From assembly GCA_937906385.1 (NCBI GenBank), contig CALCYQ010000003.1:62001-126000 (forward strand): 64,000 nt of DNA, in the 5' to 3' direction. Positions 17,493 to 25,877 of the stretch are shown here, one piece after another; the stretch's first letter is position 1, and the number at the start of each line of letters is the position of its first letter. Origin of the DNA: an uncultured Candidatus Saccharibacteria bacterium. Its GTDB lineage: Bacteria; Patescibacteriota; Saccharimonadia; Saccharimonadales; Saccharimonadaceae. A program made the translations under genes and the position numbers. The notes beneath the pieces were generated by a model that worked only from the letters and a program-made list of their open reading frames with translations, was not told the DNA's origin and ran no database searches.

Positions 17493-18089
17493 TTATTCGT
17501 TAGATGGAACGGCTTTATACTTCATAATGAAAGTATTAAGAATGCTGTCATCATAAATTGAATCGAGACGATCGTGGATTTTGCCGTTGCGAACATAGAG
17601 CAAAGCTGGCGCGTTTTCGTTGTCGAGCGTAATTGCGCGGGCGTAGCTTTCGGCTTGAGAATCTTCACCGTTTTTATTGTATGTATAAACGAAGAATTCG
17701 TTGGTTTTATCGAGTTGATTTACGAGATTGAAATATCTTCCATAGAATCCATCACTGCGTTCGTCATCAGTTTCACCAATCATCAAGAAACCAGTTGCGC
17801 CACTCTCGAACATATCGATGGTCGCACCGGCCGATAATGGGATAATGGTAGCGCCTATGCTCTTACTATATTCTTCAACATAAGTACCAGCATAAGTGTT
17901 GCCATATTTATGGCGAAGTTCGGTCGTAAATACGGCCGTAAAGCTAATAGAAAAGATTAATGCTACTAGAACGGCCGTCAAGGCGCACACTAGGAAGCAA
18001 ATCGGCATCATACTGCGACCGCAGTTGCAGTTTTCGCATTTGCAATCTTTGCAACCGCATTTTTCGGTGCTAGATTTTTTGTCACTCAT
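17493..18089 (-). CDS. membrane protein with Cys-cluster N-terminus and thioredoxin-like extracellular domain
   Basis: A 198-residue protein. The cytoplasmic N-terminus holds eight cysteines in about 20 residues (CGCKDCKCENCNCG plus one after the first helix start), followed by a membrane helix (about 32-56). The outer domain resembles a thioredoxin fold (FLMIGETDDE, then ENAPALLYVRNGKIHDRLD) but has no CxxC where the active site should be. The cysteine cluster suggests metal or Fe-S binding inside the cell. A TATAAT box at about 18124-18130 and a GGGA before the ATG give an ordinary leadered start. The function is unknown. Confidence 0.75.
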   Translation of the reverse strand: MSDKKSSTEKCGCKDCKCENCNCGRSMMPICFLVCALTAVLVALIFSISFTAVFTTELRHKYGNTYAGTYVEEYSKSIGATIIPLSAGATIDMFESGATGFLMIGETDDERSDGFYGRYFNLVNQLDKTNEFFVYTYNKNGEDSQAESYARAITLDNENAPALLYVRNGKIHDRLDSIYDDSILNTFIMKYKAVPSNE

Positions 18090-18138
18090 AAGTTTTTAAC
18101 CCTGTTCCCTTTTTACTTATGCTTATTATAGCACAAAG

Positions 18139-18163
18139 AAAACATCCGCGAAGGATGTTTTCC
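18139..18163 (-). terminator. intrinsic terminator after RNase J
   Basis: AAAACATCC and GGATGTTTT form a 9-bp stem with loop TTCGC on the minus strand, ending in a T-rich tract. It lies 6 nt after the RNase J stop. Confidence 0.75.
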
Positions 18164-18168
18164 TGAAA

Positions 18169-20358
18169 TTAGACTTTATTAATGACCGGAATCACGATTG
18201 GCGTGTGGCCGGTGGCGTCGTAAAGAATATGCGTAACGTCCTCTTTGACCTCTTCTTTGAGTGCCTTAATGTCCGACTCAGTATTAAGCGTATGGTCGGT
18301 CTTGGCGCGGAGATAATGACGAATCTTGCCAATCAACTCCTCAGAATTGTCGAGGTAAATGAAGGCGCGCGATACGATATCTGGTGTCTTAATGAGGCGA
18401 CCAGTCTTTTTGCTGAGCGTAAGAATCACCACGAAAATCCCCTCGCGCGAGATGTGGATACGATCTTTTACGACTGCTTCGTTCACTTGTTGGTCGGCAT
18501 CGTCGTAAAGCTTGTTGCCGACATGGATGCGACCGTTTTTATGGATAGTTTTATCCGGCATTAATTCGATAATGTCGCCATCGTCTGCTACGATAATGCG
18601 ATCGCGCGGAATACCAACGACATTTTCGGCCATCTCGGCGTTGTGTTGAAGCATGTAGAATTCGCCGTGGTATGGCATGTAATTCTTTGGCTGCATATCA
18701 GTCACGAATTTGACGTGATCTTCAAAATAGGCGTGGCCAGAAAGATGGAGCGGACCAATATTCGTAAGATGCGTCTTGCCATTTTGGATAACTTGCGCAC
18801 CTTCGCGGAGCAAACCACCCACCGTGCCAGTAACTTTCGGCTCGTTGCCTGGAATTGGATTGGAGCTAAAGACGATCGTATCGGTGGCTTTGATCTTGAT
18901 ATAGCGATGCGAGCCAGTCACCATACGATTTAAGACGGCATTCATTTCGCCCTGTGAACCGGTACAGACAATGGTGACTTTTTCGTCTGGCAATTTGATA
19001 ATGTCTTCCATCTTCATAATGGTGTCTTTTGGCACCTTGATGGATTTGGCGCGGAGTGCGACCTCGACGTTATTGATCATCGAATAGCCAGCAAAAGCAA
19101 CCTTGCGGCCACGCGCGGCGGCTTCCTTCAAAACAAGCTCAATGCGCTTAACCTGCGACGAGAAACAAGAAATGATTACGCGGCCACTAGCATAATGGTC
19201 CATGACGCGACCCATGTTTTCGCCGACGTCATATTCGGAATGCGGATGCGTGCCTGGCGTATCGATGTTGGTCGATTCGTTCAAGAGCAAAGCGTAGCCC
19301 TCTTTGTCGCGAATTTCGAGCAGACGATCATAGTCGGCTGGAGTATCCATTGGATTACTCTCGAAGCGCCAGTCGCCCGAAAGCAAGATATTGCCGTTCG
19401 GAGTACGAATCACAATTGAAGTATTGCCCGGAATGGAGTGCAGAGTGTGAATAAATTCGCAAGAAAGATGCTCGGAAATCTTGATATTCTTATGATCGAG
19501 CGGGTTAATCTCGTTGTAATTCATATCTGGCACATCTGGAAGTTCGGACATCTGCTTTTTAATCATACCAATCGTAAATGGCGTGGCATAAATCGGCACG
19601 TATGGGCCAAAATATGGCAAAAGATGACGGCAAGCGCCGATATGATCGAGGTGAGCGTGTGTAAAGAGAATCGCCTTCACTTTGTCACGGTTATCATCGA
19701 GCCATTTAGCATCTGGTACCATATAGTTGACACCCGGATAATCTTCGCTTGCAAAGAGCGTGCCCATATCGATAAGGACGATTTCGCCTTGATATTCGAT
19801 AGCAGTCATGTTTTTGCCGATACCAAATTCACCAAGGCCGCCAATTGGAATAATGCGCACGGCGTCTTTGTGCGGACGAGCGGACTTAATCTGCGCCATC
19901 GTAACTTGCTCGCCGTTGTAGCCGTTGTAGCGAGATTTGTTGACCGGAATACCGATAATATGCTGCGTCGCCTGGGCGTTAACGTCTTGGCTCAACATGC
20001 GCTGATGATGCACCATTTCACCCTTACGAGTGGAAACGAGCAAATTTACATCGCGCTTTTTGTCGGTGCTGCTAGCGGCCTGCTTGGTAGCCTTAGAGTT
20101 GCGCGCGGTATTAGATTTTTTCGGCGCAGCTTTTTTTGAAGCTGGCGTAGCGGCCTTCTTTACGGTCTTCGTCGCGGCGGATTTAGTGGTCGCTTTCTTG
20201 CGGACGAGCTTCTCGTCTTTGCCGCCTGGAGCAAAATTAGCGTTAAAGTTGCGTTTTTGGTTTTCTTCGAAAGCTTTCTTAATATCTGGGAGCCGCTCGG
20301 CGCGCATTTTTAAAAGTTTGGCGCGGCGCTGCTCCTCAGCTTTGGATTTTTCGTTCAT
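18169..20358 (-). CDS. rnj: ribonuclease J with N-terminal basic extension
   Basis: A 729-residue beta-CASP metallo-beta-lactamase RNase. The zinc motif HAHLDH is at 234-239, and other landmarks are HTLHSIPGNTSIVIRTPNGNILLSGDWR, TNIDTPGTHPHSE, CTGSQGE and HLSGHA. RNase J usually has about 555 residues; here about 165 residues precede the catalytic domain, with a Lys/Ala/Thr-rich part (50-100) that looks unstructured and RNA-binding. RNase J combines 5'-3' exonuclease and endonuclease action and drives mRNA decay. The gene has a full TTGACA-N17-TAAGAT promoter, a leader of about 110 nt and an AAGGA Shine-Dalgarno sequence. Confidence 0.95.
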   Translation of the reverse strand: MNEKSKAEEQRRAKLLKMRAERLPDIKKAFEENQKRNFNANFAPGGKDEKLVRKKATTKSAATKTVKKAATPASKKAAPKKSNTARNSKATKQAASSTDKKRDVNLLVSTRKGEMVHHQRMLSQDVNAQATQHIIGIPVNKSRYNGYNGEQVTMAQIKSARPHKDAVRIIPIGGLGEFGIGKNMTAIEYQGEIVLIDMGTLFASEDYPGVNYMVPDAKWLDDNRDKVKAILFTHAHLDHIGACRHLLPYFGPYVPIYATPFTIGMIKKQMSELPDVPDMNYNEINPLDHKNIKISEHLSCEFIHTLHSIPGNTSIVIRTPNGNILLSGDWRFESNPMDTPADYDRLLEIRDKEGYALLLNESTNIDTPGTHPHSEYDVGENMGRVMDHYASGRVIISCFSSQVKRIELVLKEAAARGRKVAFAGYSMINNVEVALRAKSIKVPKDTIMKMEDIIKLPDEKVTIVCTGSQGEMNAVLNRMVTGSHRYIKIKATDTIVFSSNPIPGNEPKVTGTVGGLLREGAQVIQNGKTHLTNIGPLHLSGHAYFEDHVKFVTDMQPKNYMPYHGEFYMLQHNAEMAENVVGIPRDRIIVADDGDIIELMPDKTIHKNGRIHVGNKLYDDADQQVNEAVVKDRIHISREGIFVVILTLSKKTGRLIKTPDIVSRAFIYLDNSEELIGKIRHYLRAKTDHTLNTESDIKALKEEVKEDVTHILYDATGHTPIVIPVINKV

Positions 20359-20477
20359 TTATTCCTTTTTTGGTTAAAGATTTAATATTAATTTCCCACA
20401 CTTAAGGCGCACTTTCTGCGGAAGAAACTGGCAGAAGATAGATGATGTTGCGCTAAAAGTAATAACTTAGTACCCTT

Positions 20478-20506
20478 ATCTTACCAAATTCCAGCCGAAT
20501 TGTCAA
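20478..20506 (-). promoter_or_regulatory. promoter of RNase J
   Basis: TTGACA (20506-20501), 17-nt spacer, TAAGAT (20483-20478) on the minus strand. The resulting leader of about 110 nt may carry an element for RNase J autoregulation, but no specific fold is obvious. Confidence 0.65.
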
Positions 20507-20515
20507 AGCAAGAAA

Positions 20516-20542
20516 ATCCCCTCGGACAAACCGAGGGGAGAC
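20516..20542 (-). terminator. intrinsic terminator after the 185-residue unknown gene
   Basis: CCCCTCGG and CCGAGGGG form an 8-bp stem, followed by ATTTTCTT on the minus strand. It lies just before the RNase J promoter. Confidence 0.75.
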
Positions 20543-20551
20543 GTGACGGTA

Positions 20552-21109
20552 TTATTTAATTCCTTTTCTCTTCTGTAGCAGGTCGTCGTAGCGGGTCATA
20601 ATGACCGGAACCGTGAGCATTTTCAGCTCTTTCCATTCTTTGCTCGCGACGAGCTCCGGGCTCGGCGTGACGGTGCCGACGCCGTTTTTAATGCGAGCCA
20701 AGTCGGTGTTGGCCCATTCGTGAACTTTCGCTCTCAAATCACAGTCGGTCTCGAGTGCACAAAGCAAGTCGTAAAAACGTTTATAGAGCGGGTAATCCGC
20801 ACTGTCCTTACCGCGCGTGCGCTCGATGCCAGCTGCATCCGAAGCTTTTAAGAAGAGCAACCAGGCTTGTACCATAGCTTTTCTCTTCCTGCGGACAGAA
20901 TCCTCAAGCTTTGCAAGGTTGCCACCGTAGTACTGAGGATCATTAAAGAGCTCAACTTGGTCCGGATTGAGGTCAACGCCAGCCCTAATGTCGGCCAACA
21001 AGGCCAATTCACGGCTAATGCCGCCACCGTGGGTTGCGAGATTTTTCAGCTCGCGCAGATACCCGGCATATGCAGGGATGTAATAATACCTAATATTTCG
21101 TTTCGACAA
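20552..21109 (-). CDS. helical protein of unknown function, TTG start
   Basis: A 185-residue soluble, mainly helical protein with no recognised family. The start is TTG at 21109: a strong Shine-Dalgarno sequence (GGTGGTGAT) ends a few nt upstream, and the ATG 4 nt upstream is in another frame that stops after 7 codons. It has a consensus promoter with a leader of about 70 nt and a terminator of its own, so it is a single-gene unit. It belongs to a group of hypothetical genes here with consensus -35/-10 boxes and strong ribosome sites. Confidence 0.75.
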   Translation of the reverse strand: MSKRNIRYYYIPAYAGYLRELKNLATHGGGISRELALLADIRAGVDLNPDQVELFNDPQYYGGNLAKLEDSVRRKRKAMVQAWLLFLKASDAAGIERTRGKDSADYPLYKRFYDLLCALETDCDLRAKVHEWANTDLARIKNGVGTVTPSPELVASKEWKELKMLTVPVIMTRYDDLLQKRKGIK

Positions 21110-21180
21110 TCATATCACCACCCTTTCTCTATGAATCTGTCGAAGTGTGAACGACCGATGGAACTAGGCCATATATTTCT

Positions 21181-21209
21181 ATTATAGCACAAGCACGTTA
21201 TTTTGTCAA
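21181..21209 (-). promoter_or_regulatory. consensus promoter of the 185-residue unknown gene
   Basis: TTGACA (21209-21204), 17-nt spacer, TATAAT (21186-21181) on the minus strand: a perfect match to the vegetative consensus. Confidence 0.75.
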
Positions 21210-21232
21210 TATGCACCTCTGGCGCAGAAAGC

Positions 21233-21261
21233 TTGAGCTTTTTGCGCAAAAGTGCCATAAT
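21233..21261 (+). promoter_or_regulatory. promoter giving a leaderless mRNA for the 90-residue membrane protein
   Basis: TTGAGC (21233-21238), 17-nt spacer, TGC-CATAAT (hexamer 21256-21261), then 6 nt and ATG 21268. This defines the start and argues against the upstream in-frame ATG at 21211. Confidence 0.6.
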
Positions 21262-21267
21262 GATGAT

Positions 21268-21540
21268 ATGTACGTCGATCATCAAGGCAAAACCGCCGGA
21301 AGGCTACTTCACAATTTCATTATCATTCTAGTCATTGCTGGGATTGGCGTGTGTATTTATTTTGTTTACGATAAGGTGCAAAACGGCCTATTTAACAACG
21401 AGCGCATTGAAAATAACGTCTGTAATAACGAAGATGGTGTCAAGACCATGGAAAAATCCGGCATCGATGGCGCGACAAAATGCGAGCCAGTCGAAAAAGA
21501 AGACGCGCGTAGCAAAATTAAGAGCGTTTACGGAAAATAA
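21268..21540 (+). CDS. small single-span membrane protein
   Basis: A 90-residue protein with one membrane helix (about 14-36) and a short charged outer segment with two cysteines (VCNNEDGV, TKCEPVEK). No family is recognised. ATG 21268 is preferred to ATG 21211 because a -35/-10 pair ends 6 nt before it. It lies divergent from the 185-residue unknown and convergent with nusA, sharing a bidirectional terminator with nusA. Confidence 0.6.
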   Translation: MYVDHQGKTAGRLLHNFIIILVIAGIGVCIYFVYDKVQNGLFNNERIENNVCNNEDGVKTMEKSGIDGATKCEPVEKEDARSKIKSVYGK

Positions 21541-21545
21541 AAAAT

Positions 21546-21577
21546 CCCCCACCGGTGAAGGTGGGGGTTATTTTTTA
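21546..21577. terminator. bidirectional terminator between the small membrane protein gene and nusA
   Basis: CCCCCACC and GGTGGGGG form an 8-bp stem, with T-rich tracts on the plus side and A-rich tracts on the other, in the gap between the stops at 21540 and 21575. Confidence 0.75.
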
Positions 21578-22678
21578 TTCGGCGTCGTCGGCTTCTTCCG
21601 CGGCAGAGAGGAGCGAATCTTCGACGTTCTTTTTCTTCTTTTTCTCTGGCGCTTTGGCAACTTCAACGTCAATTTCGAAGCCGGTCAAATCGGAAGCGAG
21701 GCGGACGTTCTGGCCAATGCGACCAATCGCGATGGATTGCTGGTCCTTAGCGACATAAACCGTAGCCTTCTTACCTTCGATTTCTACCTTCTGAATCTCG
21801 GCTGGACTGAGCGCTTCGCGGATATACTCAGAGTTGTTGTCGCTCCAGTTGACAATATCAATCTTTTCACGATCGCCAATTTCGTTCATGACAGCCTGAA
21901 CACGCACGCCACGACCACCCACGAAGGTACCAACTGGGTCGATACCAGGCATGGTAGCAGCCACAGCAATCTTGGTGCGGCGGCCGGCCTCGCGAGCGAT
22001 GGCCTTGATTTCAACAGAACCGTTCTCAATTTCTGGCACTTCTTGGCGGAAGAGGTATTCGATAAACTGAGTGCAGCCACGGCTGAGGATGAGCTGAGCG
22101 CCGCGTTCGTTACGTTCGATTTCCTTAATAAACACTTTAAGGCGGGAGCCAACGGTGTAATATTCGCCGTCGATTTGCTCAGATTTTGGCATGATACCGG
22201 TAGCTTTGCCGAGGTCAATGCGTACTACACGTGGCTCGACACGGACGACCGTACCGTTCATGACGGTGCCGATTTTATCTTCAAACATCGCAAGTACGGC
22301 ATCACGTTCAGCTTCGCGGAGGCGCTGAATCACCACTTGTTTGGCAGTCTGCGAAGCGACACGACCAAAGCCGGTTACCTTAAACTTCTCTTCGACGTGG
22401 TCGCCAATTTCCTTGCCTTTGGCATCGGATTGTGGAATTTCGGTAGCTGGGTTGTAAGCAACATCATTCTCGATGACTTCGCGAATCACATATACATCAG
22501 CTTCGCCGGTGTTGGGGTCGAGCTCACAACGTACGTCCATATCTTTATCGCCATTATCTTTGCGCCAAGCGGCCGCAATTGCCTGTTGGATCACATCAAT
22601 CACAGTCTCTTTTGGGAGGTTCTTCTCTTCAGCGATAATGTCCACCATGGCCACCATCTGCTTGAGGTCTAGATCCAT
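21575..22678 (-). CDS. nusA: transcription termination/antitermination factor NusA
   Basis: A 367-residue protein with the NusA N-terminal RNA-polymerase-binding domain (about 1-125), an S1 domain (about 133-200, GTVMNGTVVRVEPRVVRIDLG) and two KH domains, the second with GRIGQNVRLASDLTG at about 325. It ends soon after the KH2 domain with an acidic tail and lacks the C-terminal AR repeats of proteobacterial NusA. AAAGGA precedes the ATG. The usual neighbours rimP and infB are absent, so the gene stands alone. Confidence 0.95.
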   Translation of the reverse strand: MDLDLKQMVAMVDIIAEEKNLPKETVIDVIQQAIAAAWRKDNGDKDMDVRCELDPNTGEADVYVIREVIENDVAYNPATEIPQSDAKGKEIGDHVEEKFKVTGFGRVASQTAKQVVIQRLREAERDAVLAMFEDKIGTVMNGTVVRVEPRVVRIDLGKATGIMPKSEQIDGEYYTVGSRLKVFIKEIERNERGAQLILSRGCTQFIEYLFRQEVPEIENGSVEIKAIAREAGRRTKIAVAATMPGIDPVGTFVGGRGVRVQAVMNEIGDREKIDIVNWSDNNSEYIREALSPAEIQKVEIEGKKATVYVAKDQQSIAIGRIGQNVRLASDLTGFEIDVEVAKAPEKKKKKNVEDSLLSAAEEADDAE

Positions 22679-22822
22679 ATTTTTCCTTTCTTAGGGCAAT
22701 TTCGCCCAAATTTTAACTTAAAAACACCGCCTCTTTTCGAGCCGGTCTATATCTGTATGCTGTTATTTTAGCAAATCTAGGCCAGAAAAGCAAGAAAAAT
22801 GCCAAAATACCCCTTATGTCTA

Positions 22823-22851
22823 TTGACTTTTTGGGGAAAGTGTGCTACAAT
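22823..22851 (+). promoter_or_regulatory. promoter of the secreted repeat-protein gene
   Basis: TTGACT (22823-22828), 17-nt spacer, TACAAT (22846-22851). The upstream part of the 22679-23078 gap holds only AT-rich sequence and the nusA leader. Confidence 0.65.
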
Positions 22852-22856
22852 AATAA

Positions 22857-23078
22857 ATGTTAGTTGTTATCTGGCGAAGTAGCAGTTGACGCAGCTTAAT
22901 AGTTGAATTATTACTGCGTACAATTTGCGCAGTAGGAAGAAGGTTTTACCCCCGATCTTCACCTCCGGGCAAAGAGGTGTTTATATAAGGTAAAGTTTAA
23001 TGAACCGCTATGTAGTCTTTTGACACCCTCGGCTGCCTTTTTGGCAGTCAAGAACTTTTAGAAAGTTGAGGTGATTAG
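22857..23078 (+). promoter_or_regulatory. structured 5' leader of the secreted repeat-protein gene
   Basis: About 220 nt separate the promoter from the ATG at 23079. Hairpins seen are ACTGCG...CGCAGT (about 22914-22934), CACCTC...GAGGTG (about 22960-22980) and an imperfect TTGAC/TGCC...GGCA/GTCAA hairpin (about 23021-23052) just before the AGGTGATT ribosome site. Two tiny frames lie inside: a 10-codon frame starting at 22857 next to the -10, and a 7-codon frame near 23001. No known riboswitch consensus is recognised. Confidence 0.45.
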
Positions 23079-24443
23079 ATGAGAGTGCAAACAGCAAAGC
23101 GCGGAGCTATTCTCTCCGTGATCGCTCTCTTGGTAGCCGCGGTAATTGGCTCCCCCACCGTTAGGGGGCTGATTGCGCAGGCCGCCTACGCAGCTGAAGG
23201 CATTGCCATCCATTACTTTAACGACGACGTCCAGGACGACGGCAACGACCACAATAACTATAACTTTGGTCCGGACCGCAAGGCCCAAGCCGACCAAGCG
23301 ATAGCGGATGGTACTGTTGCGACTGTTCAGGATTACGTCGCCAAGAAGGATGGAACGGGCGATTTCTTCGAATCCATTTCCGTAGACCCGGCGCTCTGTG
23401 CGGCTATTGCGCTGCACTTGGATGAGTCCATGGAGTTGCCGGAGACAATCCTTATCGACGAGCAAAATGAGTTGATTGGCCAGCGTGCCGATGCGGCTCA
23501 TAAGCACTTCCTCGCCGACCATGAGTATTGGGAACGCGCTGTTAGTTTGATCAAGCAGTTCCTGACCAGTGGCGAAATCTCCATCGGCACACTAAACGAC
23601 TATACGTCGTCCATGTATCAGTGGCACAATGGCCTTGATGGCAACAAGCCGTCGGTTATTGTGAAGAATAGCCACAACCTTGGCGGCACCTACATCAAGT
23701 TTGACTTGGGTAAGCCCGGTTCAGTCCGCTTCCGTCTGGAATGCGGTTATCAGCCAATCGATACGCCGTATTGGCCTGGTCCGACTCCTCCGGAGCCCGA
23801 ACCTGAACCTACCCCAACGCCTGAGCCGACTCCGACACCGGAGCCGACGCCGACACCTCCTCCGGGACCGACTCCGACACCGGAGCCGACGCCGACACCT
23901 CCTCCGGGACCAACTCCGACACCGGAGCCGACGCCGGAACCTACTCCCGAACCCACTCCGGAGCCGACACCTGAGCCGACTCCGACACCGGAGCCGAAGG
24001 ATCCCGAAGCTGGCCCGCAAGGCCAGACTGACGATGATGATCCTGGCACCGAGGACTTTGGCGGAGGGCAGAACCACGACCCTGACACTGAGTTGACTGA
24101 CGAACCGACTAGCCCACCGAGTTATACGCCGCCGGCACCGCCGGCACCGGAAACTTCGGAGCCGAGCGTCGATGCGCCGCCGCAGACCTCTGATGGTCAT
24201 CCTGATGCCTCTGCCGGCACGGATACTGGCAGTCAGATTATCGACGACACGGACGGCACGGTTGAGTCGCATACTGACCCGGATACGGGACAGACTCAGC
24301 ATTACGAGGTAGTGGCCGGAGATGGCCAAGACCACGGCGATTTAGGCGAGATCCAACAGGGTCATAGTGCCGACACTGTGGAGCCTGCCGTCTCAGACGA
24401 CGGAGTAAACGAGGGTGACCTTGATGAAAGTGACGTCGAGTAA
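23079..24443 (+). CDS. secreted Pro/Thr/Glu-repeat protein
   Basis: A 454-residue exported protein. A signal peptide (about 1-38, ending AQAAYA) precedes a globular domain of about 190 residues (40-230). Then comes a stretch of PEPTPTPEPTPTP-type repeats (about 232-306) and an acidic, Pro/Asp-rich tail with no LPxTG or membrane anchor. Pro-rich repeats of this type act as wall-spanning spacers in other bacteria. It has a strong Shine-Dalgarno sequence (AGGTGATT), its own promoter and a long leader. The function is unknown, but it may be displayed at or released from the surface of this presumably host-attached bacterium. Confidence 0.8.
   Translation: MRVQTAKRGAILSVIALLVAAVIGSPTVRGLIAQAAYAAEGIAIHYFNDDVQDDGNDHNNYNFGPDRKAQADQAIADGTVATVQDYVAKKDGTGDFFESISVDPALCAAIALHLDESMELPETILIDEQNELIGQRADAAHKHFLADHEYWERAVSLIKQFLTSGEISIGTLNDYTSSMYQWHNGLDGNKPSVIVKNSHNLGGTYIKFDLGKPGSVRFRLECGYQPIDTPYWPGPTPPEPEPEPTPTPEPTPTPEPTPTPPPGPTPTPEPTPTPPPGPTPTPEPTPEPTPEPTPEPTPEPTPTPEPKDPEAGPQGQTDDDDPGTEDFGGGQNHDPDTELTDEPTSPPSYTPPAPPAPETSEPSVDAPPQTSDGHPDASAGTDTGSQIIDDTDGTVESHTDPDTGQTQHYEVVAGDGQDHGDLGEIQQGHSADTVEPAVSDDGVNEGDLDESDVE
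23805..24000 (+). repeat. degenerate Pro-Thr/Glu-Pro codon repeats
   Basis: The DNA repeats short units such as CCGACTCCGACACCGGAG, including two copies of a 48-nt unit around 23845-23930. This is a typical slippage-prone array and its length probably varies between strains. Confidence 0.7.
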
Positions 24444-24528
24444 AACCACGACCTTCTTCCATTCCCTTCGGGGAGCACTTTAAAGGAGAGCCGAAGATAC
24501 TCGCTGCGGCGATATCAAAGCGATCTCG

Positions 24529-24552
24529 GGGAGGGGCCACCGCGCCCCTCCC
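24529..24552 (+). terminator. GC-rich hairpin after the secreted repeat-protein gene
   Basis: GGGAGGGGC and GCCCCTCCC form a 9-bp perfect stem with a 6-nt loop. The following T content is low (AACTTCCTT), so termination may be weak. Confidence 0.5.
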
Positions 24553-24590
24553 AACTTCCTTGAAATTATACTCAGTAACAGTTCAACTAA

Positions 24591-24619
24591 TTGACATTTT
24601 ATGCGAAATATGCTATAAT
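24591..24619 (+). promoter_or_regulatory. consensus promoter of the two-gene membrane protein unit
   Basis: TTGACA, 17-nt spacer, TATAAT (24614-24619): a perfect consensus. A leader of about 40 nt ends with the strong site AAGGAGATGAT. Confidence 0.75.
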
Positions 24620-24667
24620 GACATAGCAATTATTTTGTGCACTTTTATATCTTAAGGAGATGATGCT

Positions 24668-25204
24668 ATGGCAAAAACCATTTTCAATCCTTCGGAGCCT
24701 TTTATTCCCAAAAAGAGATATTCTGCTCCCGCCCCACGTTCTGCACGCCGTTTTGCACGCGTGATGATAGCAATAATTAGTCTGCTTTTAGTGGGCGGCT
24801 TAATCGCCGCAATCGTGAGCGCATCAAACAGATCGCTGGACTGGTCAGACGAAAAAGCGCTGACCAAAATCGAAACCTATCGTCAGCAAGACATGATCGA
24901 TCTCAATCAGTATCTCATTGACCACGGATATAAGCCCGTCGGAGATTCTGAAGCTTACATCTACGAGAAAACGAATCGAATCATCGCAATCACACCGTAC
25001 GAGACACTAGTCCGCGTCGGAGACGGCGAAGGAAACAGCCGTGAATTTGGGCCAGGACTTGGCGAGATTTTTCTCTGCCGCGTGAGCTGGACTAATGAAA
25101 CAACCGACACCTGTCAATTAATTGCGTTGCCCGAACCGGGCCTACGCGACATCAGCATGTCTGCCGAAGCAGTGGCGGAAGTCATCCGCTTAGCAAACCG
25201 CTAA
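24668..25204 (+). CDS. single-span membrane protein of unknown function
   Basis: A 178-residue protein with a basic N-terminus, one membrane helix (about 31-52) and an outer domain of about 125 residues with two cysteines (LCRVSW, DTCQLI) that could pair. No family is recognised. It heads a two-gene unit with the next membrane protein of similar design (15-nt gap). Both have strong ribosome sites, so they are probably well expressed. Confidence 0.75.
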   Translation: MAKTIFNPSEPFIPKKRYSAPAPRSARRFARVMIAIISLLLVGGLIAAIVSASNRSLDWSDEKALTKIETYRQQDMIDLNQYLIDHGYKPVGDSEAYIYEKTNRIIAITPYETLVRVGDGEGNSREFGPGLGEIFLCRVSWTNETTDTCQLIALPEPGLRDISMSAEAVAEVIRLANR

Positions 25205-25219
25205 AAAGGAGGGGATTTT

Positions 25220-25828
25220 ATGGCAAGGATGTATTACGCAGACGGCAGTTATAAGGATACGAATGGATATGGACACGGTCGCTCACGCAAAGCGACCAAG
25301 AACAGAAGCTCGGGAGACACAATCAAGTGGGTGCTGCTTGCGCTCTTAATTATCGCGGCCTGCGCTTGTCTGGTTGCCGTGAATCACAACCTGTATGTTG
25401 GAAAGCACGCTAACGCGCGCAATTACGGCAATGAGGTTTGCTACCAGGCCGACGTCGTGAAACCGGCACTGTCAACGTTTACTGCTGAACAGCTGGTGAC
25501 CGAAAACGGCTTGCAAGAGTTACTGAATGCCAGCCAATTGGCCGCTTCGTATAGCTACGGCGACAAAGGCGAATGGTATGTCACTTTCTTCGAGCCGGAA
25601 TGGTTATCAACCGCGCCGAAAGTGGTGATATCCGGCAATTCGAGCGGACATAACGCGCTCGCCTGCGAAGTGAAGAAATTTATGACTGGCGCCACGCCGG
25701 TACAATTCACGTTCGAAAACGAGCAATACGTCCACGAAATTACGCTCGGCAAGCATTCTTTCGTGTTAACGCCGTCGCAGGCGCAAACGCTAATCGACAC
25801 GATTCGCAACACTTTCCCGCAGAAATAA
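25220..25828 (+). CDS. single-span membrane protein of unknown function
   Basis: A 202-residue protein with a Gly/Arg/Tyr-rich N-terminus, one membrane helix (about 35-54) and an outer alpha/beta domain (about 70-200) with two cysteines. AAGGAGGGG precedes the ATG. It is cotranscribed with the preceding membrane protein, and a strong terminator follows. The similar layout of the two suggests that they work together outside the membrane. No homologous family is recognised. Confidence 0.75.
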   Translation: MARMYYADGSYKDTNGYGHGRSRKATKNRSSGDTIKWVLLALLIIAACACLVAVNHNLYVGKHANARNYGNEVCYQADVVKPALSTFTAEQLVTENGLQELLNASQLAASYSYGDKGEWYVTFFEPEWLSTAPKVVISGNSSGHNALACEVKKFMTGATPVQFTFENEQYVHEITLGKHSFVLTPSQAQTLIDTIRNTFPQK

Positions 25829-25849
25829 TCTCCACGTACCTTAAACTAC

Positions 25850-25876
25850 CCCCGGGCGGACACGCTCGGGGCATTT
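25850..25876 (+). terminator. intrinsic terminator of the two-gene membrane protein unit
   Basis: CCCCGGGC with GCTCGGGG (one G-T wobble), then a T run overlapping the end of the convergent DUF2130 gene. Confidence 0.75.
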
Positions 25877-25877
25877 T

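Noticed and set aside
21335..22672. Long open frame (445 codons) on the plus strand
   Set aside because: It is antisense to nusA, whose domains are unmistakable. The frame has no start signals and no family resemblance.
22857..23078. Assignment of the long leader to SRP RNA or 6S RNA
   Set aside because: The SRP Alu/S-domain motifs and the long 6S rod are absent, and the segment leads directly to a ribosome site.
23805..24000. CRISPR-like array
   Set aside because: The repeats are codon repeats without spacers, inside an open frame. No cas gene is present in the window.
23721..24335. Arg/Gly/Val repeat frames on the minus strand
   Set aside because: They mirror the Pro-Thr-Glu repeats of the secreted protein in other frames and have no ribosome site.
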